In this document: piece by piece, positions 52,938 through 61,708 of the stretch
Layout of the letters: each line of letters opens with the position of its first letter
Numbering within the stretch: the stretch's first letter is position 1
Source of the DNA: Promicromonospora sp. Populi
Lineage (GTDB): Bacteria > Actinomycetota > Actinomycetes > Actinomycetales > Cellulomonadaceae
Assembly: GCF_041081105.1 (NCBI RefSeq)
Contig: NZ_CP163528.1
Span: forward strand, 2,232,001-2,296,000
Reading direction: 5' to 3'
Length of the DNA stretch: 64,000 bases
Program-made: the position numbers and the translations under genes
The notes under the pieces: model-generated
What the model was told of the DNA's origin: nothing
The model's input: only the letters and a program-made list of their open reading frames with translations
Databases searched by the model: none

Positions 52938-53285
52938 TCAGAGGCCGACGCGGTCCAGCTTCGCCGCGAGCTCCGCGTTGGTGGGCTCGACGAGGTGCTC
53001 GCCGTCGGGAAACACCAGGACCGGGAGGGTCTTTCGCCCGGTCAGCGCCTCGGCCTCGTCGGCCCGGGTGGGGTGCGCCACGAGGTCCACGTAGACGTAG
53101 TCCACCCGGCGCACGTCGAGCACCGCCTTGCTGCGGCGGCAGTCCCGGCACCACGCGGCGCCGTAGACGGTGAGCCGGTCGGGCCGGCCGATCGACGGCG
53201 CGTCGGCAGCGGCAGCCGGGGCTGCCGCGAGCGCGCCGACCGACGCGGACGCTACCGCGCCGATCGAGAGGGATTCCGAAATCAC
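52938..53285 (-). CDS. Glutaredoxin/mycoredoxin-like protein
   Basis: This 115-aa protein starts at GTG 53285, with TAGGCT 7 nt upstream. After an Ala-rich N-terminus (about 30 residues, perhaps a signal or tail) comes RLTVYGAAWCRDCRR, a redox CxxC, then LPVLVFPDG with the cis-Pro. It probably reduces mixed disulphides with mycothiol or another thiol. It lies between ku and ligD; a functional link to repair is not evident. Confidence 0.87.
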   Translation of the reverse strand: MISESLSIGAVASASVGALAAAPAAAADAPSIGRPDRLTVYGAAWCRDCRRSKAVLDVRRVDYVYVDLVAHPTRADEAEALTGRKTLPVLVFPDGEHLVEPTNAELAAKLDRVGL

Positions 53286-53292
53286 TCGCCGG

Positions 53293-53298
53293 AGCCTA
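53293..53298 (-). promoter_or_regulatory. Candidate -10 box of the redoxin gene (leaderless)
   Basis: TAGGCT is 7 nt before GTG 53285. Confidence 0.5.
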
Positions 53299-53386
53299 GC
53301 CGAGTCCCTCGCCCCGCTACGACACCCGGTCACGTGATTTCCGCGACCCCTGGGCACGGGAGCGCGACCGGCTGCACGATGGTGTG

Positions 53387-55906
53387 ATGGCGGGCACCCA
53401 GCAGACGGTCACGGTGGACGGGCACAGCCTGCGCCTGAGCAATCTCGACAAGGTGCTGTACCCGGCTTCGGGCACCACCAAGGGTGAGGTGCTGCACTAC
53501 CTGGCGCAGATCGCGCCCGTGCTGCTGCCGCACACCGCCAACCGCCCCACCACGCGCAAACGGTGGCCCGACGGCACGGGCGGGCAGATGTTCTTCCAGA
53601 AGAACCTCGACGCCTCCACCCCCGACTGGGTCAAGCGAAGGTCGATCCAGCACAAGACGTCGGCCAACGACTATGTGCTGGTCAACGACCTCGCGACCCT
53701 GACCTGGCTGGGCCAGACGGCGACCCTCGAGCTGCACACCCCGCAGTGGCAGTTCGGCCGCACAGGTGCGCGCCTCGACCCGGACCGCCTGGTGCTGGAC
53801 CTCGACCCGGGCCCCGGCGCGGGCCTGCCCGAGTGCGCGCAGGTCGCCCGGTGGGCTCGCGAGATCCTGCAGGGCATGGGGCTGGAGCCGTACCCCGTGA
53901 CGTCCGGCTCCAAGGGCATCCACCTCTATGCGGCCCTCGGCAAGGCCCAGGACACCCGCCTCAGCTCCGACGCGGTGTCCGCCGTCGCGCACGAGCTCGC
54001 CCGCTACCTCGAGACCGAGCACCCCGACCTCGTGATCAGCGACATGAGCAAAAAGCTGCGGACGGGAAAGGTGCTCGTCGACTGGTCGCAGAACAACGGC
54101 AGCAAGACCACCATCGCGCCCTACTCCCTGCGCGGTCGCGACCGGCCCTGGGTCGCCGCGCCCCGCACCTGGGCGGAGCTGGACGACCCGGACCTGGCCC
54201 AGCTCACCCCCGAGGAGGTGGTCGCCCGCGTCGAGGCCGACGGCGACCTCCTCGCGCCGCTGCTGGAAGGTCACCTCTCCGCTCTGGAGCCGACGCCGGA
54301 GCGCCTCGCGACCTTCCAGAAGCTTCAGACCTACCGCGCCAAGCGCGACCCGGCGAAGACGCCGGAGCCGTTCGGGCCCGATGCGCCGTCCGAGGCCGCG
54401 CCAGGCGCCGAGGCCAAGCCCACCTTCGTCATCCAGGAGCACCACGCCCGCCGCCTGCACTGGGACTTCCGCCTGGAGCACGACGGCGTCCTCGTCAGCT
54501 GGGCCCTCCCCCGCGGCGAGCCCACCGACCCGGCCAAGAACCACCTCGCCGTACAGACCGAGGACCACCCGCTGGAGTACGGGTCCTTCGAGGGATCCAT
54601 CCCCGGCGGCGAGTACGGCGCCGGAGAAGTCACGATCTGGGACTCCGGCACCTACGACCTGGAGAAGTGGCGCGACGACGAGGTGATCGCCACCCTCCAC
54701 TCCGCCGACCGCGGCTCCCGCCGGCTCGCCCTGATCCGCACGGGCGGCCGCGACGGCGACGCCGAGAACAACTGGCTCATCCACCTGACGAAGTCCCAGC
54801 CCGGGGCCCCGCAGCCACCAAGTACCCGGCCCACGCGCCGCCCGAGCCCGAGCCCGAGCTCGAGCCCGAGCCCGAGCAGGCGAGAACCCGGCACTCAGCG
54901 AGACCTGGGGCAACGGCCCATGCTCGCCACCGCCGCCACACCCGGCGACCTGACCAAGCCGGAGGACTGGGTCTTCGAGATGAAGTGGGACGGGTTCCGC
55001 GCCCTGGCCCACGTCCTGGACCCGGAGACGGTGCACCTGGTCAGCCGCTCCGGCCAGGACCTCACCGCGACGTTCCCCGAGCTCAGCGTGCTCGCCGCCC
55101 AGGCAGACCCGGCCCGGCTCCCCATGCTGCTCGACGGCGAGATCGTCGCCCTCGACCGCAACGGCCGCCCCGACTTCCGCCGCCTCCAGCAGCGGGCCAA
55201 CCTGCGCAAGGAACGCGACGTCGCCCGCGCCCGGGCCCTCGTCCAGGTGGACCTCATGCTGTTCGACGTCCTACGGGCCGACGGCGAGGACGTCACCGGC
55301 CGCCCCTACACCGAGCGACGCGAGCTCCTCGAGTCCCTGGTCACACCCGAGGCACCCGTGCACCTGCCGCCCGCTTTTGAGGGCGACCTCGATGCCGCAT
55401 TGCGCACCTCGCGCTCCCTGAGACTGGAGGGAGTCGTCGCCAAGCGCCGCACCTCCACCTATGCCGGACGGCGCTCGCGGGAGTGGCTCAAGGTCAAGCA
55501 CCAGGCGATGCAGGAGGTGGTCATCGTGGGCTGGCGCCCGGGCCGGGCAGACACCTCGGTGATGGGCTCGCTGCTCATGGCGGTCCCGGACCTGCCGGAC
55601 GGCGCCGGCCTGCGCTACGTCGGGCGCGTGGGCACGGGCTTCTCCGAGCACGAGCGTCGGGAGATCACCACCCGGCTGCGCGGCATGGAGCGCAAGACAC
55701 CGGGGGTGTCCGGCGTTCCGGTGGAAGACGCGTCGGACGCCCACTGGGTCTCGCCCAAGCTGGTGGGCGAGGTGACGTACGCCGACTGGGCAGAGGGTCC
55801 CGACAGGGCCTCGGGCGAGCGGCGGATGCGGCACTCGGTGTGGCGCGGCTGGCGTCCGGACAAGTCACCGGCGGACGTCGAGGTGGAGCTGCCCAACCAG
55901 CCGTGA
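53387..55906 (+). CDS. ligD: Three-domain NHEJ ligase LigD (polymerase, phosphoesterase, ligase)
   Basis: The 839-aa protein has the order Pol-PE-Lig, as in mycobacteria. The polymerase domain (about 10-290) has LVLDLDPGPG with catalytic Asp and SGSKGIHLYAAL. The phosphoesterase domain (about 345-465) has HHARRLHWDFRLEHDG and EGSIPGGEYGAGEV. The ligase domain (about 510-830) has nucleophile Lys in FEMKWDGFRAL and VVAKRRTSTYAGRRS. A Ser/Pro linker built from 6-bp repeats joins PE and Lig. ATG 53387 follows a GTG codon that could also start. It works with Ku. Confidence 0.96.
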   Translation: MAGTQQTVTVDGHSLRLSNLDKVLYPASGTTKGEVLHYLAQIAPVLLPHTANRPTTRKRWPDGTGGQMFFQKNLDASTPDWVKRRSIQHKTSANDYVLVNDLATLTWLGQTATLELHTPQWQFGRTGARLDPDRLVLDLDPGPGAGLPECAQVARWAREILQGMGLEPYPVTSGSKGIHLYAALGKAQDTRLSSDAVSAVAHELARYLETEHPDLVISDMSKKLRTGKVLVDWSQNNGSKTTIAPYSLRGRDRPWVAAPRTWAELDDPDLAQLTPEEVVARVEADGDLLAPLLEGHLSALEPTPERLATFQKLQTYRAKRDPAKTPEPFGPDAPSEAAPGAEAKPTFVIQEHHARRLHWDFRLEHDGVLVSWALPRGEPTDPAKNHLAVQTEDHPLEYGSFEGSIPGGEYGAGEVTIWDSGTYDLEKWRDDEVIATLHSADRGSRRLALIRTGGRDGDAENNWLIHLTKSQPGAPQPPSTRPTRRPSPSPSSSPSPSRREPGTQRDLGQRPMLATAATPGDLTKPEDWVFEMKWDGFRALAHVLDPETVHLVSRSGQDLTATFPELSVLAAQADPARLPMLLDGEIVALDRNGRPDFRRLQQRANLRKERDVARARALVQVDLMLFDVLRADGEDVTGRPYTERRELLESLVTPEAPVHLPPAFEGDLDAALRTSRSLRLEGVVAKRRTSTYAGRRSREWLKVKHQAMQEVVIVGWRPGRADTSVMGSLLMAVPDLPDGAGLRYVGRVGTGFSEHERREITTRLRGMERKTPGVSGVPVEDASDAHWVSPKLVGEVTYADWAEGPDRASGERRMRHSVWRGWRPDKSPADVEVELPNQP

Positions 55907-55980
55907 CCCCGGTCTGGCGTGCCGCTTGGCACACTTTTACCGGCGACGGGCGAGCGCAGGAAAGCCACGCTCCGTAGGCC

Positions 55981-55986
55981 TATCGT
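55981..55986 (+). promoter_or_regulatory. Candidate -10 box of the oxidoreductase gene (leaderless)
   Basis: TATCGT is 7 nt before ATG 55994. Confidence 0.5.
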
Positions 55987-55993
55987 TGCCAGC

Positions 55994-56920
55994 ATGCGAG
56001 CGATCACGTATTCGAAGTTCGGCAGCGCGGACGTCCTCGAGCTCACCGAGCAGCCTGACCCGCATATCGGCCCCGACACCCTCGTGGTGCGGGTCAAGGC
56101 GGCCTCGGTCAACCCGGTCGACTGGAAGATCCGCGAGGGTCGCCTGCAGGGCCTCGTCGACGTGCAGCTCCCGGCGATCCCGGGCTGGGACGTCGCGGGC
56201 GTCGTCGAGCAGGTCGGCCTGGACACCCCCGAGTTCCAGGTGGGCGACGAGGTCTACGGCTACGTGCGCAAGGACACCGTGCAGGGCGGCACGTTCGCCG
56301 AGCTCGTCGCCGCGCCCGTCCGCACGCTGGCGCGCAAGCCGGCGTCGCTGAGCTTCGAGGAGGCGGCAGCGGTGCCGCTCGCGGGCCTCACTGCCTACGA
56401 AGCGATCCAGCGGGCCGGGGTCAAGGACGGCCAGACCGTGCTGGTGCACGCCGCGTCCGGTGGCGTCGGCGCGTTCGCCGTGCAGATCGCGAGGGCTCGG
56501 GGCGCGCGCGTGATCGGCACCGCGAGCGAGCGGAACCACGAGTTCCTGCGCGGGCTCGGTGCCGAGCCCGTCACCTACGGCGACGGCCTGGCCGACCGGG
56601 TCCGCGCGCTCGCGCCCGACGGCGTCGACGTGGTCCTCGACTTCGCCGGCGGCGACGCCGTAGCCGCCAGCGCGGAGCTCCTGGCCGACGGCGGCACCAT
56701 CGCCTCGATCACCGACGCCACCGCCCGCACCGAGCACGGCGGCCACTACGTCTGGGTGCGCCCGTCCGTCGCGGGCCTCGACGCGCTCACCGCCCTGTTC
56801 GACGCGGGCGAGCTCACGGTCGAGGTGGCCCAGGTCTTCGACCTGGCCGACGCCGCGGACGCGCACCGGGCCAGCGAGACGGGCCACACCCGCGGCAAGG
56901 TAGTGGTCCGGGTGGCGTGA
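55994..56920 (+). CDS. NADP-dependent quinone oxidoreductase-like protein (MDR family)
   Basis: This 308-aa protein begins MRAITYSKFGSADVLELTE and has KAASVNPVDWKIREG, PGWDVAGVV, GLTAYEAI and the nucleotide-binding VLVHAASGGVGAFAVQIAR. It lacks the structural zinc cysteines, as in the QOR branch of medium-chain reductases. It should reduce quinones or enones with NADPH. Monocistronic. Confidence 0.92.
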   Translation: MRAITYSKFGSADVLELTEQPDPHIGPDTLVVRVKAASVNPVDWKIREGRLQGLVDVQLPAIPGWDVAGVVEQVGLDTPEFQVGDEVYGYVRKDTVQGGTFAELVAAPVRTLARKPASLSFEEAAAVPLAGLTAYEAIQRAGVKDGQTVLVHAASGGVGAFAVQIARARGARVIGTASERNHEFLRGLGAEPVTYGDGLADRVRALAPDGVDVVLDFAGGDAVAASAELLADGGTIASITDATARTEHGGHYVWVRPSVAGLDALTALFDAGELTVEVAQVFDLADAADAHRASETGHTRGKVVVRVA

Positions 56921-57001
56921 TCGGCCGAGCCGAGCCGAGCCGGCCGGCGGGCGGCCCTAATTTCGCTGGGCGGCCGCGGCGGGTTGTGCCAGGGTCCGAC
57001 G

Positions 57002-57427
57002 ATGACCTCTTTCATCTCGCACATCACCGTGGACTGCTCCGACGCCTACTCGCTCTCCCAGTGGTGGAAGCCGGTGCTCGGCTACCAGGACGTCCCCGGC
57101 GACCCGAACCTGCCCGGCCACCACGAGTGCATGATCGTGGACCCGGACGGCAAGGGCGTGTCCGTGCTGTTCATCGAGGTGCCGGAGGGCAAGTCGGTCA
57201 AGAACCGGGTGCACCTCGACCTGCGCCCGCGCGCCGACCTGCGTGACACGGAGATCGCGCGGGTGATCGCACACGGTGCCACGGTGGTGGGCGACCACCG
57301 CGGGCAGTACGGCCCCGGTTCCGGCTGGGTGACGCTCGCCGACCCGGAGGGCAACGAGTTCGACATCGTCCGCTCCCTCGCCGAGGTCGCGGAGCAGCCC
57401 GCGCCGGCCGGCGCCGTCGACGCGTGA
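57002..57427 (+). CDS. VOC superfamily (glyoxalase-like) protein
   Basis: The 141-aa protein begins MTSFISHITVDCSDAYSLSQWW and has VHLDLRP and LADPEGNEFDIV, the two VOC half-repeats with metal-ligand His/Glu positions. The reaction is unknown; the family covers lyases, isomerases and resistance proteins. The stop overlaps the GTG of the next GNAT gene (GTGA), so they are coupled. Confidence 0.88.
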   Translation: MTSFISHITVDCSDAYSLSQWWKPVLGYQDVPGDPNLPGHHECMIVDPDGKGVSVLFIEVPEGKSVKNRVHLDLRPRADLRDTEIARVIAHGATVVGDHRGQYGPGSGWVTLADPEGNEFDIVRSLAEVAEQPAPAGAVDA

Positions 57428-57966
57428 GCGACTGGACGATCCGGCCCGAGCGGCCGGAGGACTTTCCGGCGATCCGGGAGGTCCTGGTCGCGGCCTTCGG
57501 CGACGACGAGGTCGCCGACGGCGTGGACCGGATACGCGAGTCGTGGATCTACCGCCCGGCAACGTCGCTGGTCGCGGTGTCGGGCGGCGAGGTGTCCGAC
57601 GACGAGGTGGTCGGTCACGTCATGATCGACGGCTGCACCGTGACGGGCGCCGCCGGTGAACGCACGATCGCGATGCTGACTCCGCTCGCTGTCCGCCCTG
57701 ACCGCCAGCGGCGCGGCTTCGGCGCAGCCCTGGTGCGGGCGGCCCTGGCCGGTGCCGAGGAGGCCGGTGAGCCGCTGGTGGTACTGGAGGGGAGCCCCAG
57801 GTACTACGGGGCGCTCGGCTTCCTCCCGGCCCGCGAGCACGGGATCGAGATGCATCTGCCGGACTGGGCTCCGCGCGAGGCCGCCCAGGTTTATTTGCTG
57901 CCGGCCTACGACCCGGCGGACCCGACCCTGCGCGGTCTGATCGGCTACCCCCCGATCTTCGGCTGA
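57424..57966 (+). CDS. GNAT acetyltransferase
   Basis: This 180-aa protein has the acetyl-CoA-binding motif LAVRPDRQRRGFGAALVRAAL and EGSPRYYGALGFLPA, typical of YhbS-like N-acetyltransferases. The substrate is not predictable. GTG start coupled to the VOC gene. First of four GNAT-family genes in 5.5 kb. Confidence 0.9.
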   Translation: MSDWTIRPERPEDFPAIREVLVAAFGDDEVADGVDRIRESWIYRPATSLVAVSGGEVSDDEVVGHVMIDGCTVTGAAGERTIAMLTPLAVRPDRQRRGFGAALVRAALAGAEEAGEPLVVLEGSPRYYGALGFLPAREHGIEMHLPDWAPREAAQVYLLPAYDPADPTLRGLIGYPPIFG

Positions 57967-57989
57967 GGCCAGCTCCACGCGAGCGACGC

Positions 57990-58841
57990 TCAGCCCGGCG
58001 CCGAACGGCCGTGCCGCCAGTAGCCCACGAAGTCCACGTGCGCCTTGGGCACTCCCCGCTCGCCCACCAGGTGCCGGCGCGCGCCCGTGGCCAGCGCCGA
58101 CTCGCCTACCGCGAAGGCGTACACGTCACCGCTCAGCCCGGTCAGGTCCAGGTCGCGCAGCTCCGCGAGCGCCGCCTGCCCGGGGAGGGCGTGCGGGTCC
58201 TCGCCGTCGGACCGGACCACCCAGCGCAGCTCGACGCCGGAGGGCACCCGGAACTCCTGCTTGTCCCCGGCCGTGGGGACCTCGATGACGGCGACGCCGC
58301 GCGCCTCCTCGGGGAGGGACTCACAGATGCCCGCGACGGCGGGCAGCCCGGACTCCTCGGTGACCAGGAGCGTCCAGTCATGTGGGTGGCGCGGGTTGTA
58401 GACGACGCCCTGGTCGAGCACGCCGACGCGCATGCCCGGCTCTGCGACCTGGGCGAAGTCGGCTCCGGGCCCCGAGTGGTGCTCGGCATCCTCTGCCTCG
58501 TCGTCGGGCCCCGCGTGCAGCACGAAGTCGACGTCGATCTCGTTCAGGTCGGGGCGCGCGGCGCGGACCGTGTAGTTGCGCACCCAGGGCCGCCGGGTCT
58601 TCGGGGTGGTGAGGTATTCGGCGTACCAGAGCGCCGACGCGCGCGTGGGCAGCCGGAGCATGTCCTGGCCCGCGCGCGGCAGGAAGAGGCGGAACCACTG
58701 GTCGTAGCCGATCGGCGTGAACTGGGCGAGCTCGTCGCCGCCGAGAGTCACACGCATCATGTTCGGCGTGACCTGCTTGGTGCCGACTACCTCAGCCATG
58801 ACGACGTGCGGATCGACCGCCTTGCGCACCTTGAATGCCAT
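57990..58841 (-). CDS. Siderophore-interacting FAD-dependent reductase
   Basis: The 283-aa protein has the SIP/ViuB layout: TPNMMRVTLGGDEL, GYDQWFRLFLP, the FAD motif RNYTVR, and the C-terminal NAD(P)-binding-like domain ending VGYWRHGRSAPG. It reduces Fe3+-siderophores in the cytoplasm to release iron. An iron box overlaps its promoter, so it should be derepressed under iron limitation. ATG 58841 has TAACCT 6 nt upstream. Confidence 0.95.
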   Translation of the reverse strand: MAFKVRKAVDPHVVMAEVVGTKQVTPNMMRVTLGGDELAQFTPIGYDQWFRLFLPRAGQDMLRLPTRASALWYAEYLTTPKTRRPWVRNYTVRAARPDLNEIDVDFVLHAGPDDEAEDAEHHSGPGADFAQVAEPGMRVGVLDQGVVYNPRHPHDWTLLVTEESGLPAVAGICESLPEEARGVAVIEVPTAGDKQEFRVPSGVELRWVVRSDGEDPHALPGQAALAELRDLDLTGLSGDVYAFAVGESALATGARRHLVGERGVPKAHVDFVGYWRHGRSAPG

Positions 58842-58845
58842 GCGC

Positions 58846-58864
58846 TGAGGTTAGGCTTACCTAA
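58846..58864 (-). promoter_or_regulatory. DtxR/IdeR-type iron box over a leaderless promoter
   Basis: The plus-strand 19-mer TGAGGTTAGGCTTACCTAA matches the iron-box consensus TTAGGTTAGSCTAACCTAA at 17 of 19 positions. It contains the -10 box TAACCT (58848-58853, minus strand), 6 nt from the ATG at 58841. A repressor here would block the siderophore reductase. It also overlaps the stop of the upstream MFS gene. Confidence 0.85.
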
Positions 58865-60273
58865 GCCGATTTGACCAGCCCTTCACCCGGACCGCTCTCG
58901 TCCGGACCCACCGGATCCGCCCCGGGGACGCTCCGGATCCCCACCAGGGACAACAGCCCGCCGATCACGAGCAGCCCCGCGGTGACCAGGAGCGCCCGGT
59001 GGAACGAGTCGACGTCGAGCACACCGCCCGTGATGACACCGGCGAACGCCACCATCACGAGCCCTGCCACACGCGAGACCGCGTTGTTCACGGCGGAGCC
59101 GATGCCGGCGTCGTGCGCCGGGACGGCACCCAGGATGGCCGCCGTCAGTGGCGCCACCGTCATCGACAGGCCGAGCCCGAAGACGATCTGGCCGGGCAGC
59201 ACCTGCGTGGGGTAGAAGGCGGTCTCGTCCATCGCGAGCATCAGGAGGAACCCGGCCCCCGCCACGATCGGTCCCACGGTCATGAACAGCCGCGGCCCGT
59301 ACCGGCCGGCGAGCGTGCCGAACCAGGCGGACAGCGCGATCATCGCGAACGTAACCGGCAGCTGCGCCAGGCCCGACCAGGTGGCCGAGTACCCGGCAAC
59401 CTGCTGCAGGAACAGCGTGACCACAAAGCCGCCCAGCGAGAGCGCGCCGTAGATAGCGGTGGTCGCCAGGTTGCCCCACGCGAAGTTGCGCACCCGGAAC
59501 AGGCGCAGCGGCAGCATCGGGTCTGCGGCCCGGCGCTGGTAGAGCACAAACGCGATCAGCATCGCGGCGCCCACCACGACGGGCACCACGATGCCCGGCG
59601 AGGTCCAGCCCAGCCGCTCGCCCTCGATCAGCCCGAACACCACTCCCGCAAGACCGAACGCGGCCAGCGCAGCACCGGGGATGTCCACCCGCCGGCCCGG
59701 CTCGCCCTCCGCCGCGGGAACCGCGCGCAGCATCCAGAGGGTCACTGCGATGACCGGCACGTTGATCCAGAACACCCAGCGCCACGACGCGAAGTCCACC
59801 AGCATGCCGCCCACGAACGGGCCGACGATCATCGCGCCGGTGGTCCACGCCGTCCACCGGCCGATCGCCCGGGCCTGCGCCTCACCGCTGAACGTCGCGA
59901 TGATCAGGGCGAGCGAGCTCGGCACGAGCAGGGCGCCGGCCACCCCCTGCAGGGCGCGGGCGATCACGAGGACGGGGCCCGTCGGGGCGACCGCGCACAG
60001 CACGGAGGCGATCCCGAACCCCACGAGCCCGACCGTCAGCACCCGGCGCCGCCCGTAGACGTCGGAGACCGAGCCGGCCACGAGCATCAACGAGCCGAGG
60101 GTCACGAGGTAGGCGTCCACCACCCACTGCTGCAGGGCCAGCCCGGCGATGCCCGGTCCCCCGAGCTCGTCCGCTATCGCGGGCAGCGCGACGCTCACCA
60201 CCGTGCCGTCGAGGAAGGACACGAAGGAGGCGAGGACTGCGACGAGGAGCACCCGGCGCTGAAGCGTGGTCAC
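58861..60273 (-). CDS. MFS transporter, DHA2-like (14-TM) exporter
   Basis: The 470-aa protein has about 14 hydrophobic segments, FLDGTVVSVALPAIADELG in TM1, GRRRVLTVG after TM2 and ARALQGVAGALLVPSSLALI in TM4-5, the DHA2 drug-exporter signature. The substrate could be a drug or, given the iron-box neighbour, a siderophore (inference). GTG 60273 is chosen because TACGGT lies 7 nt upstream; ATG 60279 and earlier in-frame starts also exist. Confidence 0.88.
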   Translation of the reverse strand: MTTLQRRVLLVAVLASFVSFLDGTVVSVALPAIADELGGPGIAGLALQQWVVDAYLVTLGSLMLVAGSVSDVYGRRRVLTVGLVGFGIASVLCAVAPTGPVLVIARALQGVAGALLVPSSLALIIATFSGEAQARAIGRWTAWTTGAMIVGPFVGGMLVDFASWRWVFWINVPVIAVTLWMLRAVPAAEGEPGRRVDIPGAALAAFGLAGVVFGLIEGERLGWTSPGIVVPVVVGAAMLIAFVLYQRRAADPMLPLRLFRVRNFAWGNLATTAIYGALSLGGFVVTLFLQQVAGYSATWSGLAQLPVTFAMIALSAWFGTLAGRYGPRLFMTVGPIVAGAGFLLMLAMDETAFYPTQVLPGQIVFGLGLSMTVAPLTAAILGAVPAHDAGIGSAVNNAVSRVAGLVMVAFAGVITGGVLDVDSFHRALLVTAGLLVIGGLLSLVGIRSVPGADPVGPDESGPGEGLVKSA

Positions 60274-60280
60274 GAGCATC

Positions 60281-60286
60281 ACCGTA
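60281..60286 (-). promoter_or_regulatory. Candidate -10 box of the DHA2 transporter gene (leaderless)
   Basis: TACGGT is 7 nt before GTG 60273. Confidence 0.45.
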
Positions 60287-60361
60287 GACCTGGCCACCGA
60301 CATCGGCCGCTGGATAAAAACGGGCGGGTTCATCCCACCAGATTTCCGGCACGATCAGGTC

Positions 60362-60904
60362 ATGGACCTGACGATCCGAGCCGCGACCGCCGACGATGCG
60401 GCGGCGTGCGCCGACATCTACGGCTTCTACGTGCGCCACACCCACATCAGCTTCGAGTCGGAGCCGCCGGGCGCCCCGGAGATGGCGCAGCGCATCGCGA
60501 GCTACTCGGCCAGCCACGCGTGGCTCGTGGCGCAGGACGCGAGCGGGTCCGACGTCGTCGGCTTCGCCTACGCCGCGCCCTACTCCTCGCGCGAGGCCTA
60601 CCGCTGGGCGGCCGAGACGAGCGTCTACCTGGAGGCGGGCCGACGCCGGACCGGCGCGGGCCGCGCGCTCTACGAGGCGCTGTTCGAGCGGCTCGCCGAG
60701 CGCGGCTACCGCCGTCTGATTGCGGGACTCGCCCTCCCGAACGACGCCAGCCTCGGCCTGCACGTCTCGCTCGGGTTCGAGGTGGTCGGCACGCTCCGGA
60801 AGGTCGGCTGGAAGCACGGCCAGTGGCGCGACGTCATGCGCCTGCAGAAGGACCTCGCGCCCGACGACCGCCGCGACACCCCACCCGCCGGCGAGCCGAG
60901 CTGA
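60362..60904 (+). CDS. GNAT acetyltransferase, phosphinothricin-acetyltransferase-like, copy 1
   Basis: The 180-aa protein begins MDLTIRAATADDAAACADIY and has FAYAAPYSSREAYRWAAETS, then GLHVSLGFEVVGTL and GWKHGQWRDVMRLQKDL, as in the PAT/Bar-like family. Natural substrates of this family are often amino acids such as methionine sulphoximine. ATG 60362, with a weak CACGAT box 6 nt upstream. Confidence 0.88.
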   Translation: MDLTIRAATADDAAACADIYGFYVRHTHISFESEPPGAPEMAQRIASYSASHAWLVAQDASGSDVVGFAYAAPYSSREAYRWAAETSVYLEAGRRRTGAGRALYEALFERLAERGYRRLIAGLALPNDASLGLHVSLGFEVVGTLRKVGWKHGQWRDVMRLQKDLAPDDRRDTPPAGEPS

Positions 60905-60980
60905 TCTACCCGCTCGACCCACCGCCGTCAACCCGCCGCTGCGATCATCGCATCCGCCCTGTTCAGGACAGGATCCGTGC

Positions 60981-61616
60981 ATGGACAGCATCGTCCGCGT
61001 CGCGACACCAGACGACGCCGCAGCCTGCGCCGCCATCTACGCCCCCTTCGTCGCCGACTCGGCGGCGACCTTCGAGACCCGTCCGCCGGATTCCCGCGAG
61101 ATGACACGCCGGATCGAGCGATTCTTCGGCCGGGAGACCTGGCTGGTGCTCGAGACCGAGGGCAGCCCGGTCGGCTTCGCCTACGCGAAGCCGTTCGCGG
61201 ACCGCCCGACGTTCCGCTGGACACTCGAGACCAACGTGTACGTCGCGGAGGGCTACCAGCGGCGCGGCGGCGGCCGAGTTCTGTACGACGCGCTCCTGGC
61301 CCGGCTCGCCCGGCGCGGGTACCACCGCGTCGTCGCCAGCGTCGTGCTGCCGAACGACCCCGCCGTCGCGCTGCACGAGGCCGCCGGGTTCCAGCGGGCG
61401 GGCTCGTTCAACAAGATCGGCTGGAAGCACGGGCAGTGGCACGACGCCGTCCTGTTCCAGCGCGATCTCGTGCCCGACGACGGGATCACCCCCGGCGACC
61501 GCACCTCCGACGCCGAGCTGCCGCGCCTGCTCACGCCCGAGCCGCTCGAAGTCACCCGCACCCCGTTGCACCGGCCCCACCCGGCCGAGGACCAGGTCGC
61601 CTACTTCGGCGACTGA
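60981..61616 (+). CDS. GNAT acetyltransferase, phosphinothricin-acetyltransferase-like, copy 2
   Basis: This 211-aa protein aligns with the preceding one along its length (MDSIVRVATPDDAAACAAIY, FAYAKPFADRPTFRWTLETN, GYQRRGGGRVLYDAL, GWKHGQWHDAVLFQRDL). It adds a C-terminal tail of about 35 residues. It is a tandem paralogue 76 bp downstream. Substrate unknown. Confidence 0.88.
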   Translation: MDSIVRVATPDDAAACAAIYAPFVADSAATFETRPPDSREMTRRIERFFGRETWLVLETEGSPVGFAYAKPFADRPTFRWTLETNVYVAEGYQRRGGGRVLYDALLARLARRGYHRVVASVVLPNDPAVALHEAAGFQRAGSFNKIGWKHGQWHDAVLFQRDLVPDDGITPGDRTSDAELPRLLTPEPLEVTRTPLHRPHPAEDQVAYFGD

Positions 61617-61695
61617 GCCGGAGCCGCAGGCTAAGTCGCCATGAACAGAAGCTGGGCCGCCCCGAATGAGCTCGCGGGAGCCCGGGACCGTTGCC

Positions 61696-61701
61696 TAGTG
61701 T
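61696..61701 (+). promoter_or_regulatory. Candidate -10 box of the Eis-like gene (leaderless)
   Basis: TAGTGT is 7 nt before ATG 61709. Confidence 0.45.
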
Positions 61702-61708
61702 CGGCCGC

